This document shows positions 8,148 through 17,569 of a stretch of 64,000 nt of DNA, in pieces. Source of the DNA: Halosolutus amylolyticus (lineage in GTDB: Archaea; Halobacteriota; Halobacteria; Halobacteriales; Natrialbaceae); NCBI RefSeq assembly GCF_023566055.1, contig NZ_JALIQP010000005.1, forward strand, positions 62,001-126,000, written 5' to 3'. Position 1 is the stretch's first letter, and each line of letters opens with the position of its first letter. The translations under genes were made by a program, and so were the position numbers. The notes beneath the pieces are model-generated. The model had not been told where the DNA came from and did not search any database. It saw nothing but the letters and a program-made list of their open reading frames with translations.

Positions 8148-8666
8148 CTATCGCGCCGCCGACCGATCGCGGAGCGCTCGCACGTCAGCCGCGACGCCGG
8201 CCGCTCCGTCTTCGGGAATCCGATCGGCCCAGAGGAGGCCCGCCACGTCCTCGCCGTCGAGGGTCGGTTCGTCCGCGATCGGTCGGCCGGCGACCGTGGC
8301 CCGGACGAGCACGTCGGTCGTCGTCACTGTTCGATCGTCGTCTTCGAGTTCGAACGCGACGCGGCGAAGGCGAACTGGATCGTCGAGGGTCGCGTCTACC
8401 CCGGTCAGCGCGCCGGCCACGCGACGGGCGGCCTCGGCCCAGTCAGTGTCGGTGTCGACGGGGACAGCGGGAAGCGTCCATCCGCGAGGGCCGTCGCTCA
8501 CGACGAGGACATCGCCAGCGTCGTTCGTGAGCCCGACGGTCACGTGGCTCTCGAGACCGCGGGCCGTCTCGAACTCCGATCGCGTCACGGTTCGCGTTTC
8601 GGTCTGGACGGCGACGTCGTCGCGATCCTGCAGGGACTGCGGATCGAGGTCGAGTGTGGACTCCAT
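8148..8666 (-). CDS. NUDIX-like protein with degenerate Nudix box (172 aa)
   Basis: The fold pattern is that of haloarchaeal NUDIX proteins: VTVGLTNDAGDVLVVSDG strand pair, WTLPAVPV, a helix with EAARRVAGALTGVDA, then RRVAFELEDDDRTVTTTDVLVRATV. The catalytic REx2EE glutamates of the Nudix box are absent: the helix reads WAEAARRVAGAL. It is therefore probably not an active diphosphatase and may bind a nucleotide or act as a scaffold. It precedes the GNAT gene on the same strand. Confidence 0.6.
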   Translation of the reverse strand: MESTLDLDPQSLQDRDDVAVQTETRTVTRSEFETARGLESHVTVGLTNDAGDVLVVSDGPRGWTLPAVPVDTDTDWAEAARRVAGALTGVDATLDDPVRLRRVAFELEDDDRTVTTTDVLVRATVAGRPIADEPTLDGEDVAGLLWADRIPEDGAAGVAADVRALRDRSAAR

Positions 8667-8766
8667 GCGTGAGAGACTGGACTGCCCGGCCGAAACGGTG
8701 CCGGTTTCGATCGCAGTGATGCAGAGAGCGCAAAAAACGAGACAGGCGATGCGTTTGCCGCCAGTG

Positions 8767-8830
8767 GCTGTCTACGACAGCTTTTCGAGAGCGTCAGAAC
8801 GCATCGCGTTCTGACTGCCCGAAAAACTCT

Positions 8831-8846
<16 letters not shown>
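8767..8846 (-). terminator. Cluster of three perfect hairpins at the 3' end of icd
   Basis: Stem A: 8820-8830 pairs with 8836-8846 (11 bp, 5-base loop) and contains the icd stop codon. Stem B: GTCAGAACGC (8793-8802) pairs with 8806-8815 (10 bp, ATC loop). Stem C: GCTGTC (8767-8772) pairs with GACAGC (8776-8781), followed on the plus strand by TTTT. The 17 bases at 8772-8788 repeat the icd 3' end at 8831-8847 with two mismatches, so part of this array arose by duplication. Likely termination or 3'-end processing region. Confidence 0.55.
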
Positions 8847-10108
<1,262 letters not shown>

Positions 10109-10417
10109 CTCGTCTGTACGGTGCCCCGATGGGGGTAAAAGGTCTACCATTTCCATCGACGGCGGCAAAAGTTGTTCGCAAACGTATCGGCGATATTCGG
10201 CCGCTGAGGACGAATCGGTGCGGGTGAGTGGCTGTGTGTGCCGAACTCGTTCTGCGGATTGTATATAAACGATCGTCATATAGCGGGTCTGTTACTGGCG
10301 AAAACTGCCGCTCTCATCAGTCTAATTACCATTCTTGGACTGATCGACGTGCGGGTTCCCACCCGGCCGAAGGGACGGGCTTCGGACGCCGATCGGGACG
10401 GCCACTCCGGCGGTCGG
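10109..10417. other. Non-coding gap upstream of icd
   Basis: A 309-base gap. It holds the icd promoter region and a conspicuous TATATAAA-like patch at about 10261-10268 embedded in AT-rich DNA that continues to 10340. No convincing gene is present on either strand; the patch could serve either direction and is about 150 bases from the icd start, so its target is unclear. Confidence 0.4.
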
Positions 10418-10696
10418 TCAGGACGAGTACTCCGGCGACCGGTCCAGATAGCGAAACAGCAGTACCACGCCCGCGACGACGAGGACGCTGCCGACGCCTG
10501 CGAGCGCGAATCGGCCGATCGTCAGCAGCCAGGATTCCGTGAGGGCCGCCCACAGGAGTGCGAGCGACGTGCTACCGACGACGATCAGGGCGACCCCGAC
10601 GTCGACGGGATCCCGTTCGTCGCGGAGGGCCAGCCGAGCGATTGCGATCGCCGCCATCGTGGCACAGAACGCGACGAGCAGGAGGGCCGTCGTCAT
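10418..10696 (-). CDS. Small three-helix membrane protein (92 aa)
   Basis: Three hydrophobic helices (about residues 3-22, 33-53 and 61-82) and short polar ends; DERDPVDVG lies in the first loop. It is divergent from the isoaspartyl peptidase gene. Length and composition fit many haloarchaeal orphan membrane proteins; no motif gives a role. Confidence 0.6.
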   Translation of the reverse strand: MTTALLLVAFCATMAAIAIARLALRDERDPVDVGVALIVVGSTSLALLWAALTESWLLTIGRFALAGVGSVLVVAGVVLLFRYLDRSPEYSS

Positions 10697-10812
10697 CGTC
10701 GTCGCGGTACTCGGGCCCCCATCGTAAGTCCCGGTGGTTCGGTTGCGACGGCAGGCCCGGCACGGACCCGGGGTAGAAAGTCACAAGGCTCGCCGCGCGA
10801 GAGAGAACGCGC

Positions 10813-11760
10813 ATGCAGGTACTCGTCCACGGTGGTGCAGGGAGCGACCCCGACGACCCCGATTCGCGGCGGGAGATCCTCGAAGCCGCGGCCGAAGACG
10901 GTGCGGCGGCCCCGTCGCCCGTCGACGCGGTCGAGACGGCCGTCAATCGGCTCGAGTCCTCGCCGCGGTTCAACGCCGGCGTCGGGAGCGCGGTCCAGAG
11001 CGACGGCCGGATCAGGACCGACGCGGGGCTCATGACCGACGACCGATCGGTCGGGGCGGCGTGTTCGATGCCGGACGTCGAGCACGCTGTCAGCGTCGCC
11101 CGAATCGTGATGGAAGAGACGCCACACGGCTTCGTCTCGGGCGGCCACGCCGTCTCGCTGGCCGAGGCGTTCGGCGTCGAGACGGGGGTCGACTGCTGGA
11201 GCGATCGGACGCGCGAGCAGTGGGCGGAACTCGACCCGCCGACCGGGAGTACCCGCGAGGAACTGGCGTGGATCCGCGACCGGTACGGCCGATCGGATCC
11301 CGACGGGCGAGACGAACGGACGGACGAGCGCGGACAGGAGGCCGACGATCGCAGAGCAGGCCCGATCGACGAGCACGACCACGACACGGTCGGGGCGGTC
11401 GCGTTCGACGGGGAGTCGCTCGCCGCGGCGACGTCGACGGGCGGGCGCTGGCTCGCGCTCGCGGGCCGGGTCGGTGACGTGCCCCAGGTCGGGGCTGGCT
11501 TCTACTGTTCGCCCGCCGCCGCGGTCAGCGCGACGGGTGCCGGCGAGGACATCGCCCGCGTCACGCTCTCGCGACGCGTCGCTCGGCACGTCGAACGGGG
11601 ACGTGACGCGTCCGCGGCAGCGGAACTCGCGATCGAGGAGTTCGCGGAACTAACTGGCTCGACGGCCGGGGTGATCGTTATCGACGCGCGTGGAACCCTC
11701 GGCTCGGCGTACAACAGTGCCGCGATGCAGACCGCTCGCGCGACGTCGTTCTCGGGGTAA
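10813..11760 (+). CDS. Isoaspartyl peptidase/L-asparaginase, Ntn-hydrolase (315 aa)
   Basis: Plant-type asparaginase (asparaginase_2). Starts MQVLVHGGAGS, the family signature. The autocleavage site is DHDTVGAVAFD, making Thr192 the N-terminal nucleophile of the beta chain, with the STGGRWLALAGRVGD binding loop and AVSATGAGEDIARV following. The alpha chain ends in a highly charged linker (about residues 162-190) that should be lost on maturation. It degrades isoaspartyl peptides or asparagine. Catalytic residues look intact. Confidence 0.93.
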   Translation: MQVLVHGGAGSDPDDPDSRREILEAAAEDGAAAPSPVDAVETAVNRLESSPRFNAGVGSAVQSDGRIRTDAGLMTDDRSVGAACSMPDVEHAVSVARIVMEETPHGFVSGGHAVSLAEAFGVETGVDCWSDRTREQWAELDPPTGSTREELAWIRDRYGRSDPDGRDERTDERGQEADDRRAGPIDEHDHDTVGAVAFDGESLAAATSTGGRWLALAGRVGDVPQVGAGFYCSPAAAVSATGAGEDIARVTLSRRVARHVERGRDASAAAELAIEEFAELTGSTAGVIVIDARGTLGSAYNSAAMQTARATSFSG

Positions 11761-12055
11761 GGCCCTCGAGACCGGTGTCACCCGCCGGGTACAGTGCCGT
11801 CGGTCTCGAGGGATCCCCTCGCGTGGACGGCCCGGAAACGGATCGAACGAGGGCTGTGGCGTCTCTCACGCCACTCGGACCCGAGGCGTTCGACGGGGAT
11901 AATCGGACACGACTGTTTCACGGAATTCGGTCCCGTTACGAGTCGTTTCCGGAAGAAACGGTCGGCGGCGGGTTTACCGGGGCGGCTCTCGTTCCAGTCA
12001 GTTCGACGATCGTCGTCACATAGTTTTATTATCGTCGTGACCATCACGAGAACTG

Positions 12056-12181
12056 ATGCTCGAACCCCCGCATCACGCGGCACGACGGTGTCCGGACTGC
12101 GCGGCGACGCTCTCGAACGTCCAGGGCCTCGCCGCCTGTTCCGACTGCGACTGGGTCGACGATCGGCGGGCCGACCGCTGA
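12056..12181 (+). CDS. 41-residue zinc-finger microprotein
   Basis: A short gene with ATG at 12056 and TGA at 12179-12181. The protein has two cysteine pairs, C-P-D-C at 12-15 and C-S-D-C at 28-31, followed by DWVDD, with [10 protein letters not shown] between them: the layout of a one-finger zinc ribbon. A TATA-like TAGTTTTATTA lies about 25-35 bases upstream, suiting a leaderless transcript. It lies 57 bases before map and could be cotranscribed. Haloarchaea have many such proteins under 70 residues; the exact family is not recognised. Confidence 0.7.
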   Translation: MLEPPHHAARRCPDCAATLSNVQGLAACSDCDWVDDRRADR

Positions 12182-12238
12182 CTGCACGCGTCGGCCGGAG
12201 GCGGAACCTCTTTTTGTCGACCGATACAACCCCGTCGC

Positions 12239-13135
12239 ATGGCCGAATCCGACGTGGACCTGGAGTCCGAGCAGTACGAGAAGCACCGTGAAGCCGGCGA
12301 GATTCTCGCGCAGGTGCGCGAGGAAGCGGCCGATCGCGTCGAGGTCGGCGCGAGCCACCTCGAGGTCGCCGAGTACGCAGAAGACCGGATCCGCGAACTC
12401 GGCGGGAAGCCGGCGTTTCCGGTGAACATCTCGATCGACGAGGAGGCGGCCCACGCCACGCCGTCGATCGACGACGAGTCGACCTTCGGCGAGGAGATGA
12501 TCAACCTCGACATCGGCGTTCACGTCGACGGCTGGCTCGCCGACACGGCGATCACGGTCGACCTCTCGGGGAACCCGGAACTCGCCGAGGCCTCCGAAGA
12601 GGCCCTCGCAGCGGCGCTCGAGGTCGTCGAACCGGGCGTCGAGACCGGCGAGATTGGCGCGGAGATCGAGGACGTCATCGACGGCTACGGCTTCAACCCG
12701 GTCGTCAACCTCACCGGTCACGGGCTGGGCCACTGGGAGCAACACACCAGCCCGAACATCCCCAATCGTGCGGTCTCGCAGGGGACCACGCTGGAGGTCG
12801 GCGACGTCGTCGCCATCGAACCGTTCGCGACCGACGGCGGCGGGAAGGTCACCGAGGGCGCGAGCGAGGAAATCTTCGCCCTCGAGCGCGAGGGGAGCGT
12901 TCGGAACCGGCAGGCTCGCGACGCGCTCGACCAGATCACCGAGGAGTTCCGCACGCTTCCCTTCGCGACGCGCTGGCTCGAGACCGGTCGGGCCGAGATG
13001 GCGCTTCGCCGACTCAAGCGCAACGACATCGTCCACGGCTACCCGGTGCTCAAGGAGGACGACGGCTACCTCGTCAGCCAGAAGGAACACACGCTCATCG
13101 TCACCGAGGACGGCTGTGAAGTGACGACGAGGTAG
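12239..13135 (+). CDS. map: Methionine aminopeptidase, type II (298 aa)
   Basis: Removes N-terminal Met from nascent proteins. Archaeal type II length and insert. Metal ligands are recognisable in INLDIGVHVDGWLADTAITVDL (two Asp), NLTGHGLGHWEQH (His), VVAIEPFATDG (Glu) and the final SQKEHTLIVTEDG (Glu); FPVNISIDEEAAHATPS carries the substrate His. Start at ATG 12239 follows TTTTTGTCGACC. A very acidic N-terminus is typical of halophiles. Confidence 0.97.
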   Translation: MAESDVDLESEQYEKHREAGEILAQVREEAADRVEVGASHLEVAEYAEDRIRELGGKPAFPVNISIDEEAAHATPSIDDESTFGEEMINLDIGVHVDGWLADTAITVDLSGNPELAEASEEALAAALEVVEPGVETGEIGAEIEDVIDGYGFNPVVNLTGHGLGHWEQHTSPNIPNRAVSQGTTLEVGDVVAIEPFATDGGGKVTEGASEEIFALEREGSVRNRQARDALDQITEEFRTLPFATRWLETGRAEMALRRLKRNDIVHGYPVLKEDDGYLVSQKEHTLIVTEDGCEVTTR

Positions 13136-13230
13136 GGAGGAGAACGGGGACCGAACGTCGGTTCGTCCGCGATCGCACCCCGGGAGGGGCCGATCGGGAT
13201 CGGTTCGCTACCGGATCGACGGGTACGCGA

Positions 13231-13431
13231 TCAGGCGTTGTTCATCCGCTGACTGGTCCGGTTCCCACACCGCTGGCACTCGGCCACGCGGTAGGGCTCG
13301 CGGGAGAATTCGGCGTTCTCGTTTTTGAGGCTCTCGGTCCGGATCTGGACGGACACCTCGTGGAGGGTTTCCAGCTCGCAGTCGTCACAGCGTTCGGTCA
13401 TCCCGTTGAATGAGTTGTCTGTCGTTGCCAT
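13231..13431 (-). CDS. Zinc beta-ribbon protein, DUF7835-like (66 aa)
   Basis: Two cysteine pairs, C-D-D-C (about 15-18) and C-Q-R-C (about 53-56), flank a conserved central block (LETLHEVSVQIRTES...REPYRVAECQ). The protein ends in RTSQRMNNA. It looks like a widely conserved haloarchaeal zinc-ribbon family that I recall as DUF7835 (name unchecked). Starts at the ATG at 13431. Probably nucleic-acid or protein binding; role unknown. Confidence 0.8.
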   Translation of the reverse strand: MATTDNSFNGMTERCDDCELETLHEVSVQIRTESLKNENAEFSREPYRVAECQRCGNRTSQRMNNA

Positions 13432-13811
13432 TACTGGATCCGTAAGAATAGTGTCCTCTTAAACCCCTGCTTCATTTCGAAACGTGAGTTTAGAAAATCG
13501 CAAGACGGTATTACCATCCGTATAAAACGATCTGAGAGCGTTCATTACTGTTTAGTGACGTCTCTTGAGGCGTATTCAACGATCGGTCGATAATGGTGAC
13601 AGTATGGTTACTTTTCATTATCGGCTTCTAGCGTGTCGTCCGATCGCATGTGTCGTCTCGGCCGACCGCATGGGCCGTCTCGTCTGGACAGGGGTCCGTA
13701 TCGTACGATACGCGAGGGCCTTCCTGGGCGTCCGCCACTCCAGTCGCCGGCGAGTCCGGTCCGTCGAACCAGTGGCGAAGACGACTTATCGCAGTGGGAA
13801 TACCCGCGAGT
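13432..13811. other. Divergent intergenic region with two promoters
   Basis: 380 bases without a gene. The left third is AT-rich and must hold the promoter of the zinc-ribbon gene (several TTTAGAAAA and TATAAAA-like patches between 13480 and 13530). On the right, ACTTATCG at 13784-13791 lies about 25 bases before the HIT gene ATG, a good leaderless TATA placement. Nothing else recognisable. Confidence 0.45.
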
Positions 13812-14351
13812 ATGGACCAGGTGTTCGCACCGTGGCGGATCGAGTGGATCGAACGCGAGGACAAGAACCCCGATATCGAGGCGTGCGTCTTCTGTGAACT
13901 CCCGGCGCTTGACGCCGATCTGGACAACCTGATCGTCGCGCGGAGCGACCACGCGTTCGTCATGCTGAACAACTACCCGTACAACCCGGGCCACGCGATG
14001 GTGATTCCCCACGCACACACCGGCGACTACCGGGACCTCGACGACGAGCACCTGCTCGATCACGCCCGCCTGAAACAGCGGACGTTCGACGCGCTCGAGA
14101 CGGCGCTCGATCCGGACGGCTTCAACGCCGGCCTCAACCTGGGCGAGGGGGCCGGTGGCTCGATCGGGGACCACCTCCACACGCACATCGTTCCGCGCTG
14201 GCAGGGCGACACGAACTTCATGCCCGTCCTCAGCGACACGTCCGTGATCGTCGAGGCGCTCGCGGACACCTACGATCGGGTCCACGAGGCGTTCGCCGAC
14301 CAGGCGGAGACGAGGGTTCCCGGCGAGGACGCCGCGGTCGTCGTCGAGTAG
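13812..14351 (+). CDS. HIT family hydrolase (179 aa)
   Basis: Histidine-triad nucleotide hydrolase/transferase. The ATG at 13812 (MDQVFAPWRIEWIE) is chosen because the family begins here and a TATA box is well placed. Seen: a CVFCEL zinc Cys pair near residue 25, MLNNYPYNPGHAMVIPHAH, and the catalytic triad in GDHLHTHIVPRW. This is the Ap4A-phosphorylase-like HIT branch common in archaea and actinobacteria; the likely substrate is a dinucleoside polyphosphate or adenylated compound. Confidence 0.92.
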   Translation: MDQVFAPWRIEWIEREDKNPDIEACVFCELPALDADLDNLIVARSDHAFVMLNNYPYNPGHAMVIPHAHTGDYRDLDDEHLLDHARLKQRTFDALETALDPDGFNAGLNLGEGAGGSIGDHLHTHIVPRWQGDTNFMPVLSDTSVIVEALADTYDRVHEAFADQAETRVPGEDAAVVVE

Positions 14352-14405
14352 CGTACGTGTCGCCGAGCGGTGGGAATTTTGGTCGCTCCCGCACTACGCC
14401 TATCC

Positions 14406-15173
14406 GTGACAACCGACGAGGCCCTCGCGTCCGCTGCACGGACGATTCGCGACGCCGACGAGATCGTCGCCCTGACCGGTGCGGGCGTCTCCACCGCGTC
14501 GGGCATCCCCGACTTTCGGGGAGAGGACGGCCTCTGGCAGCAGTACGACCCGGCTGACTTTCACGTCGATCGGTTCCGGGCGGATCCGGCCGGCTACTGG
14601 GACCAGCACCTCGACCTGTACGACGAGTTCTTTGACGGCGACGTCGCCCCGAACGCCGCCCACGACGCGCTCTCCGACCTCGAGGCCGCGGGCCACCTCG
14701 ACACGCTCGTCACGCAGAACATCGACGGCCTCCACGCCGAAGCGGGTTCGGATTCAGTCGTTCGCCTCCACGGGACCGCGGCCAACACGGTCTGCCAGTC
14801 GTGTCGGGAGCGCTACGACGTCGAACCGATCCTCGAACGGGCCCGTGACGGCGACGTGCCGCCGACCTGCGACGAGTGCGATGGAACCCTCAAACCGGAC
14901 ACCGTCCTCTTCGGCGAACGGCTCCCCGAACGCGCGCTCATGCGATCGCAGGCCGCCGCTCGGTCGGCCGACGTCTTCCTGGCGATCGGGTCCTCGCTGA
15001 CCGTCGAACCGGCCGCGTCGCTGCCGCGGACGGCCGCCGATCGCGGCGCGACGCTCGTGATCGTGAACCTCGACGAAACGCCGCTCACCGATCGCGCGGC
15101 CCACGACTTCCGGGCGGACGTGACCGACGTCGTGCCGCGGCTCAGGGACGCGATCGTCGGCGACGCGGAGTGA
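14406..15173 (+). CDS. NAD-dependent protein deacylase, Sir2 family (255 aa)
   Basis: Sirtuin with all core motifs: GAGVSTASGIPDFRG (NAD binding), TQNIDGLH with the catalytic His region in VVRLHGTAA, two zinc CxxC pairs (CQSC, CDEC), and GSSLTVEPAASLP. The GTG at 14406 is preferred over the GTG at 14370 because the family starts about there and an AATTTTGG box lies about 26 bases upstream. It removes acyl groups from lysines such as those of Alba or metabolic enzymes; the target here is unknown. Confidence 0.93.
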   Translation: MTTDEALASAARTIRDADEIVALTGAGVSTASGIPDFRGEDGLWQQYDPADFHVDRFRADPAGYWDQHLDLYDEFFDGDVAPNAAHDALSDLEAAGHLDTLVTQNIDGLHAEAGSDSVVRLHGTAANTVCQSCRERYDVEPILERARDGDVPPTCDECDGTLKPDTVLFGERLPERALMRSQAAARSADVFLAIGSSLTVEPAASLPRTAADRGATLVIVNLDETPLTDRAAHDFRADVTDVVPRLRDAIVGDAE

Positions 15174-15272
15174 GGGGCCGAACCCGCGGGATCGAACAGT
15201 TCGATCCAGCGGACGGTGGAAACCTTGATGAGTGTTATCGTGGCACGTCACAACGTAGCAAGGGTGGTACAC

Positions 15273-15506
15273 ATGACCGACGCATACGTCAACATCCTGG
15301 TCGATCCGGGTGCCGTCACAGACGCCGCGAACGAGATCGGTGATCTCGACGCGGTCAGCACCGTCCACGTCGTTACCGGGGAATACGACGTCATCGCCCA
15401 ACTCGATCTCGACGATTCCGACGACCTGCCCCGCGTCGTCGCGGACGAAATCCACGGCGTCGCGGGCGTCGTGGATACGGTAACCAACGTCGCCTTCGAG
15501 CCCTGA
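15273..15506 (+). CDS. Stand-alone Lrp/AsnC effector-binding domain (77 aa)
   Basis: A single dimeric alpha/beta (RAM) domain without a DNA-binding part: YVNILVDPG..., VHVVTGEYDVIAQLDL, and a final VVDTVTNVAFEP. The ATG at 15273 is preceded by AAGGGTGGTAC, a fair Shine-Dalgarno. Such SraM-like proteins oligomerise and bind amino acids, sometimes modulating full-length Lrp regulators. No HTH gene is adjacent. Confidence 0.88.
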   Translation: MTDAYVNILVDPGAVTDAANEIGDLDAVSTVHVVTGEYDVIAQLDLDDSDDLPRVVADEIHGVAGVVDTVTNVAFEP

Positions 15507-15672
15507 CCGACGGGCGGCGTCGCGGGGGCAATGTCCTCGTCTCGCCTCTCCAGGCCGATCCAGCGCCCGGTCCGGCCGTGGGCTCGATCGGCGGCGTCAC
15601 CGATTCGTAAGCCAGCAAAACGGTCCGCCTGCCCGTACGCTTTTGAGCGAATGGGTCGTGTTCCCGATCGAC

Positions 15673-16080
15673 ATGGAGTACGAAGTCGTCCATACGGAGG
15701 ACGTCCCGATGACCGACCTCTCGGAGATCGACGAGGTACCTCCGGACCTGCAGATTCGGGCGCTCGACGAGGTACTGCCGACCGAGAACGTCCAGCTCAA
15801 GCTCTGGTACTTCGACCCCGGCGAGGAGATCCAGTATCACGCCCACGCCGAACAGGAGGAACTGTACTTCGTCCTCCAGGGGGAGTTCTCGGTCAAACTC
15901 GGCCGCTCGGGCGAGGAAGAGTACGTCGAGGCCGGGCCGGGCACGGTCTGGATGGCCCGGCCGGAGATCGGCCACGGCCACCGCAACGTCGGCGACGAGG
16001 AGGGGGTCGTCCTCGCGATCGGCGCGCCGGCCGTCGAGGACGCGGGCCTCGATCCGCACAGCCTCGGCGACGGCGAGTAG
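15673..16080 (+). CDS. Cupin domain protein (135 aa)
   Basis: Starts at ATG 15673 (MEYEVVHTEDVP). Cupin motif 1 is YHAHAEQEELYFVLQGEF (His, His, Glu) and motif 2 is GPGTVWMARPEIGHGHRNVG with His. A TATA-like TACGCTTTTGAG lies about 30-38 bases upstream. A one-domain sugar- or small-molecule-binding cupin; substrate unknown. It converges on the glutaredoxin-like gene with 35 bases between stops. Confidence 0.85.
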   Translation: MEYEVVHTEDVPMTDLSEIDEVPPDLQIRALDEVLPTENVQLKLWYFDPGEEIQYHAHAEQEELYFVLQGEFSVKLGRSGEEEYVEAGPGTVWMARPEIGHGHRNVGDEEGVVLAIGAPAVEDAGLDPHSLGDGE

Positions 16081-16115
16081 CGCCCGACACCGACCGATCG
16101 TAGCCGATGTACGTC

Positions 16116-16352
16116 TCAGGCGTACGTCGCGTCGAGATAGTCCAGGATCCGTTCCGATTCGGCCATCGTCACGCCGTAGTCGTCGTCGACGACGACTGGG
16201 ACCTGCCGCTGACCGGAGAGCCGCCTGACCTCGTTCCGTTTCGAGTGGAGTCCCTCGACCCAGACGCTCTCGTAGTCGACGCCGAGTTCCTCGAGCCGAT
16301 CGACGACGACCTCGCAGTACGGACAGCCTTCGAGGCGGTACAGGGTGACCAT
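16116..16352 (-). CDS. Glutaredoxin-like protein (78 aa)
   Basis: A minimal thioredoxin fold beginning at ATG 16352 (MVTLYRLEGCPYC). The active site CPYC is at 10-13, the cis-proline is in RQVPVVVDDD, and the end is SERILDYLDATYA. This is the glutaredoxin/GST-N branch found in haloarchaea, which lack glutathione and use gamma-glutamylcysteine or other thiols. It is divergent from a redoxin-like gene across a tandem-repeat-bearing gap. Confidence 0.88.
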   Translation of the reverse strand: MVTLYRLEGCPYCEVVVDRLEELGVDYESVWVEGLHSKRNEVRRLSGQRQVPVVVDDDYGVTMAESERILDYLDATYA

Positions 16353-16381
16353 GCCCCGTCGTTCGCACCCGACCGGCAAAA

Positions 16382-16468
16382 GCGTGGGTGGGCAGTTCCG
16401 GTCGGTGGAAGCGTGGGTAGGGCGGTTCCGGTCGGTGGAAGCGTGGGTAGGGCGGTTCCGGTGGCCGG
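16382..16468. repeat. Three tandem 29-30 bp repeats
   Basis: The unit GCGTGGGTAGGGCGGTTCCG plus GTCGGTGGAA repeats at 16382, 16411 and 16441; the first copy has a one-base deletion and a substitution and the third ends after about 23 matching bases. It occupies the divergent promoter region of the glutaredoxin-like and redoxin-like genes. There are no spacers, so it is not a CRISPR array. Confidence 0.8.
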
Positions 16469-16500
16469 ACGTTTTTGGTCCCCGGGCGAGAGTCCCGCGT

Positions 16501-16980
16501 ATGCCACCGACAGCAGGGGAGCGGCTTCCCGACTTCGAGGCACCGCTGTGCGACGGCGAGACGTTCCGATCGACGGCCCTCTCCGCGGCGCTCGGCGATC
16601 GGGGTGGCGTCGTCGTCTGCACCGGCTTCGCGTTCAGCGCGATCGCCCAGAACTGGTGGAAACGGTTCGTCCGGGCCGGCTGGGAGGAGTTCGATGGCGT
16701 TTCGGTTCTCGGCGTGAGCCGCGACGGCCCCTACGCCCAGAACGAGTTCCTGCGCTGGCTGGACCGGCCCGACTTCCGGTTCTTCGCGGACGTGAACGGC
16801 GCGGTGAGCGAGTCGCTCGACCTCCTCGCCGATCGCGATCACATGGCGACCGTCTCGACGCCGTGGCGATCGGCGTTCGTCGTCGATTCCGATCGGGAGG
16901 TGCAGTACGCGTTCGTCGCGGACGACTGGATCTCGCCGCTCCCGCGATCGGATATCGAAGCCGCTGTCGAGGCCCTCTGA
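16501..16980 (+). CDS. Redoxin (AhpC/TSA-like) protein without peroxidatic Cys (159 aa)
   Basis: Thioredoxin-fold redoxin starting at ATG 16501 (MPPTAGERLPDFEAPL). The strand-loop that normally reads F-x-F-S/T-x-x-C here reads FAFSAIA, so Ala49 replaces the peroxidatic cysteine. Only Cys17 and Cys40 remain. The rest fits the family (SVLGVSRDGPYAQNEFLRWL, WRSAFVVDSDREVQYAFV). It is probably not a classical peroxidase, perhaps a redox partner or sensor. A TATA-like TTTTTGG lies about 30 bases upstream. Confidence 0.75.
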   Translation: MPPTAGERLPDFEAPLCDGETFRSTALSAALGDRGGVVVCTGFAFSAIAQNWWKRFVRAGWEEFDGVSVLGVSRDGPYAQNEFLRWLDRPDFRFFADVNGAVSESLDLLADRDHMATVSTPWRSAFVVDSDREVQYAFVADDWISPLPRSDIEAAVEAL

Positions 16981-17091
16981 TCGACGGCTGCGTCTCGCGT
17001 AGGCGCTGAAGAACGGCGTACTCACGTACGAAACGGGGAGCGATCGGCGATCGGAGTCGGAGCCGCGAACGCGTTTCGTTACGAACAGCCT

Positions 17092-17460
17092 TTACTCGGG
17101 TTCACACCAGAGGGTCGTCCCGCTGCGGGAGCACTCGATCCGGAGGGGATCGTCGTAGGTCACCGAGACGGCGTCCATCGACTGGATGTAGTGTGCCGGC
17201 AACCCGCCCTGGGAGCGTTCGTTGAGCTGGCGGAGCAAGCCGGCCTCCTGTAACTCCTCGACTTTCCGGTAGGCGGTCGATTGTGGCAGGTCGAGTTCCT
17301 CGGCGATTTCGGGAACCGTCACCGGCTCCGTAGCCTGCAGATACACCTCGCGCGAGTCGTCGGTGGCGAGCAGTTCGATTATCGCCTGCGGGTTACACCC
17401 CATCGGACCGTCCCGCTCGGCGTACGTACACCGCGGCTGGTCGTCGACTGTCTCGCTCAT
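17092..17460 (-). CDS. Winged-helix transcriptional regulator (122 aa)
   Basis: The core is an IclR/TrmB-like winged helix at residues 25-85 (AIIELLATDDSREVYLQAT, TVPEIAEELDLPQSTAYRKVEELQEAGLL). Cysteines near residues 11 and 22 (CTYAERDGPMGC) and at the C-terminus (IECSRS, WCEPE) might bind metal or sense redox. The ATG at 17460 has a TATATA-type box close upstream. It lies beside the decayed permease, but a regulatory link cannot be shown. Confidence 0.78.
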   Translation of the reverse strand: MSETVDDQPRCTYAERDGPMGCNPQAIIELLATDDSREVYLQATEPVTVPEIAEELDLPQSTAYRKVEELQEAGLLRQLNERSQGGLPAHYIQSMDAVSVTYDDPLRIECSRSGTTLWCEPE

Positions 17461-17569
17461 ATATACCCGTTGTACGTCCGCAAAGGAGTACCTCGTCCCT
17501 CCCTCCCAGTCCGTGGGAATTGATCGCGAAACCGGTCGGCCGCCGACGTCGATGGTCAGCCGCTACACC

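Noticed and set aside
10228-10542. Short plus-strand gene behind the TATA-like patch near 10261.
   Set aside because: The product is low-complexity Arg/Ser/Pro and overlaps the small membrane protein gene at 10418-10696; no conserved feature.
13565-13897. Plus-strand frame of 110 codons before the HIT gene.
   Set aside because: It overlaps the HIT gene start in another frame and has no recognisable content.
16382-16468. Possible CRISPR array.
   Set aside because: The units are directly tandem, with no spacers, and no cas gene is in the window.
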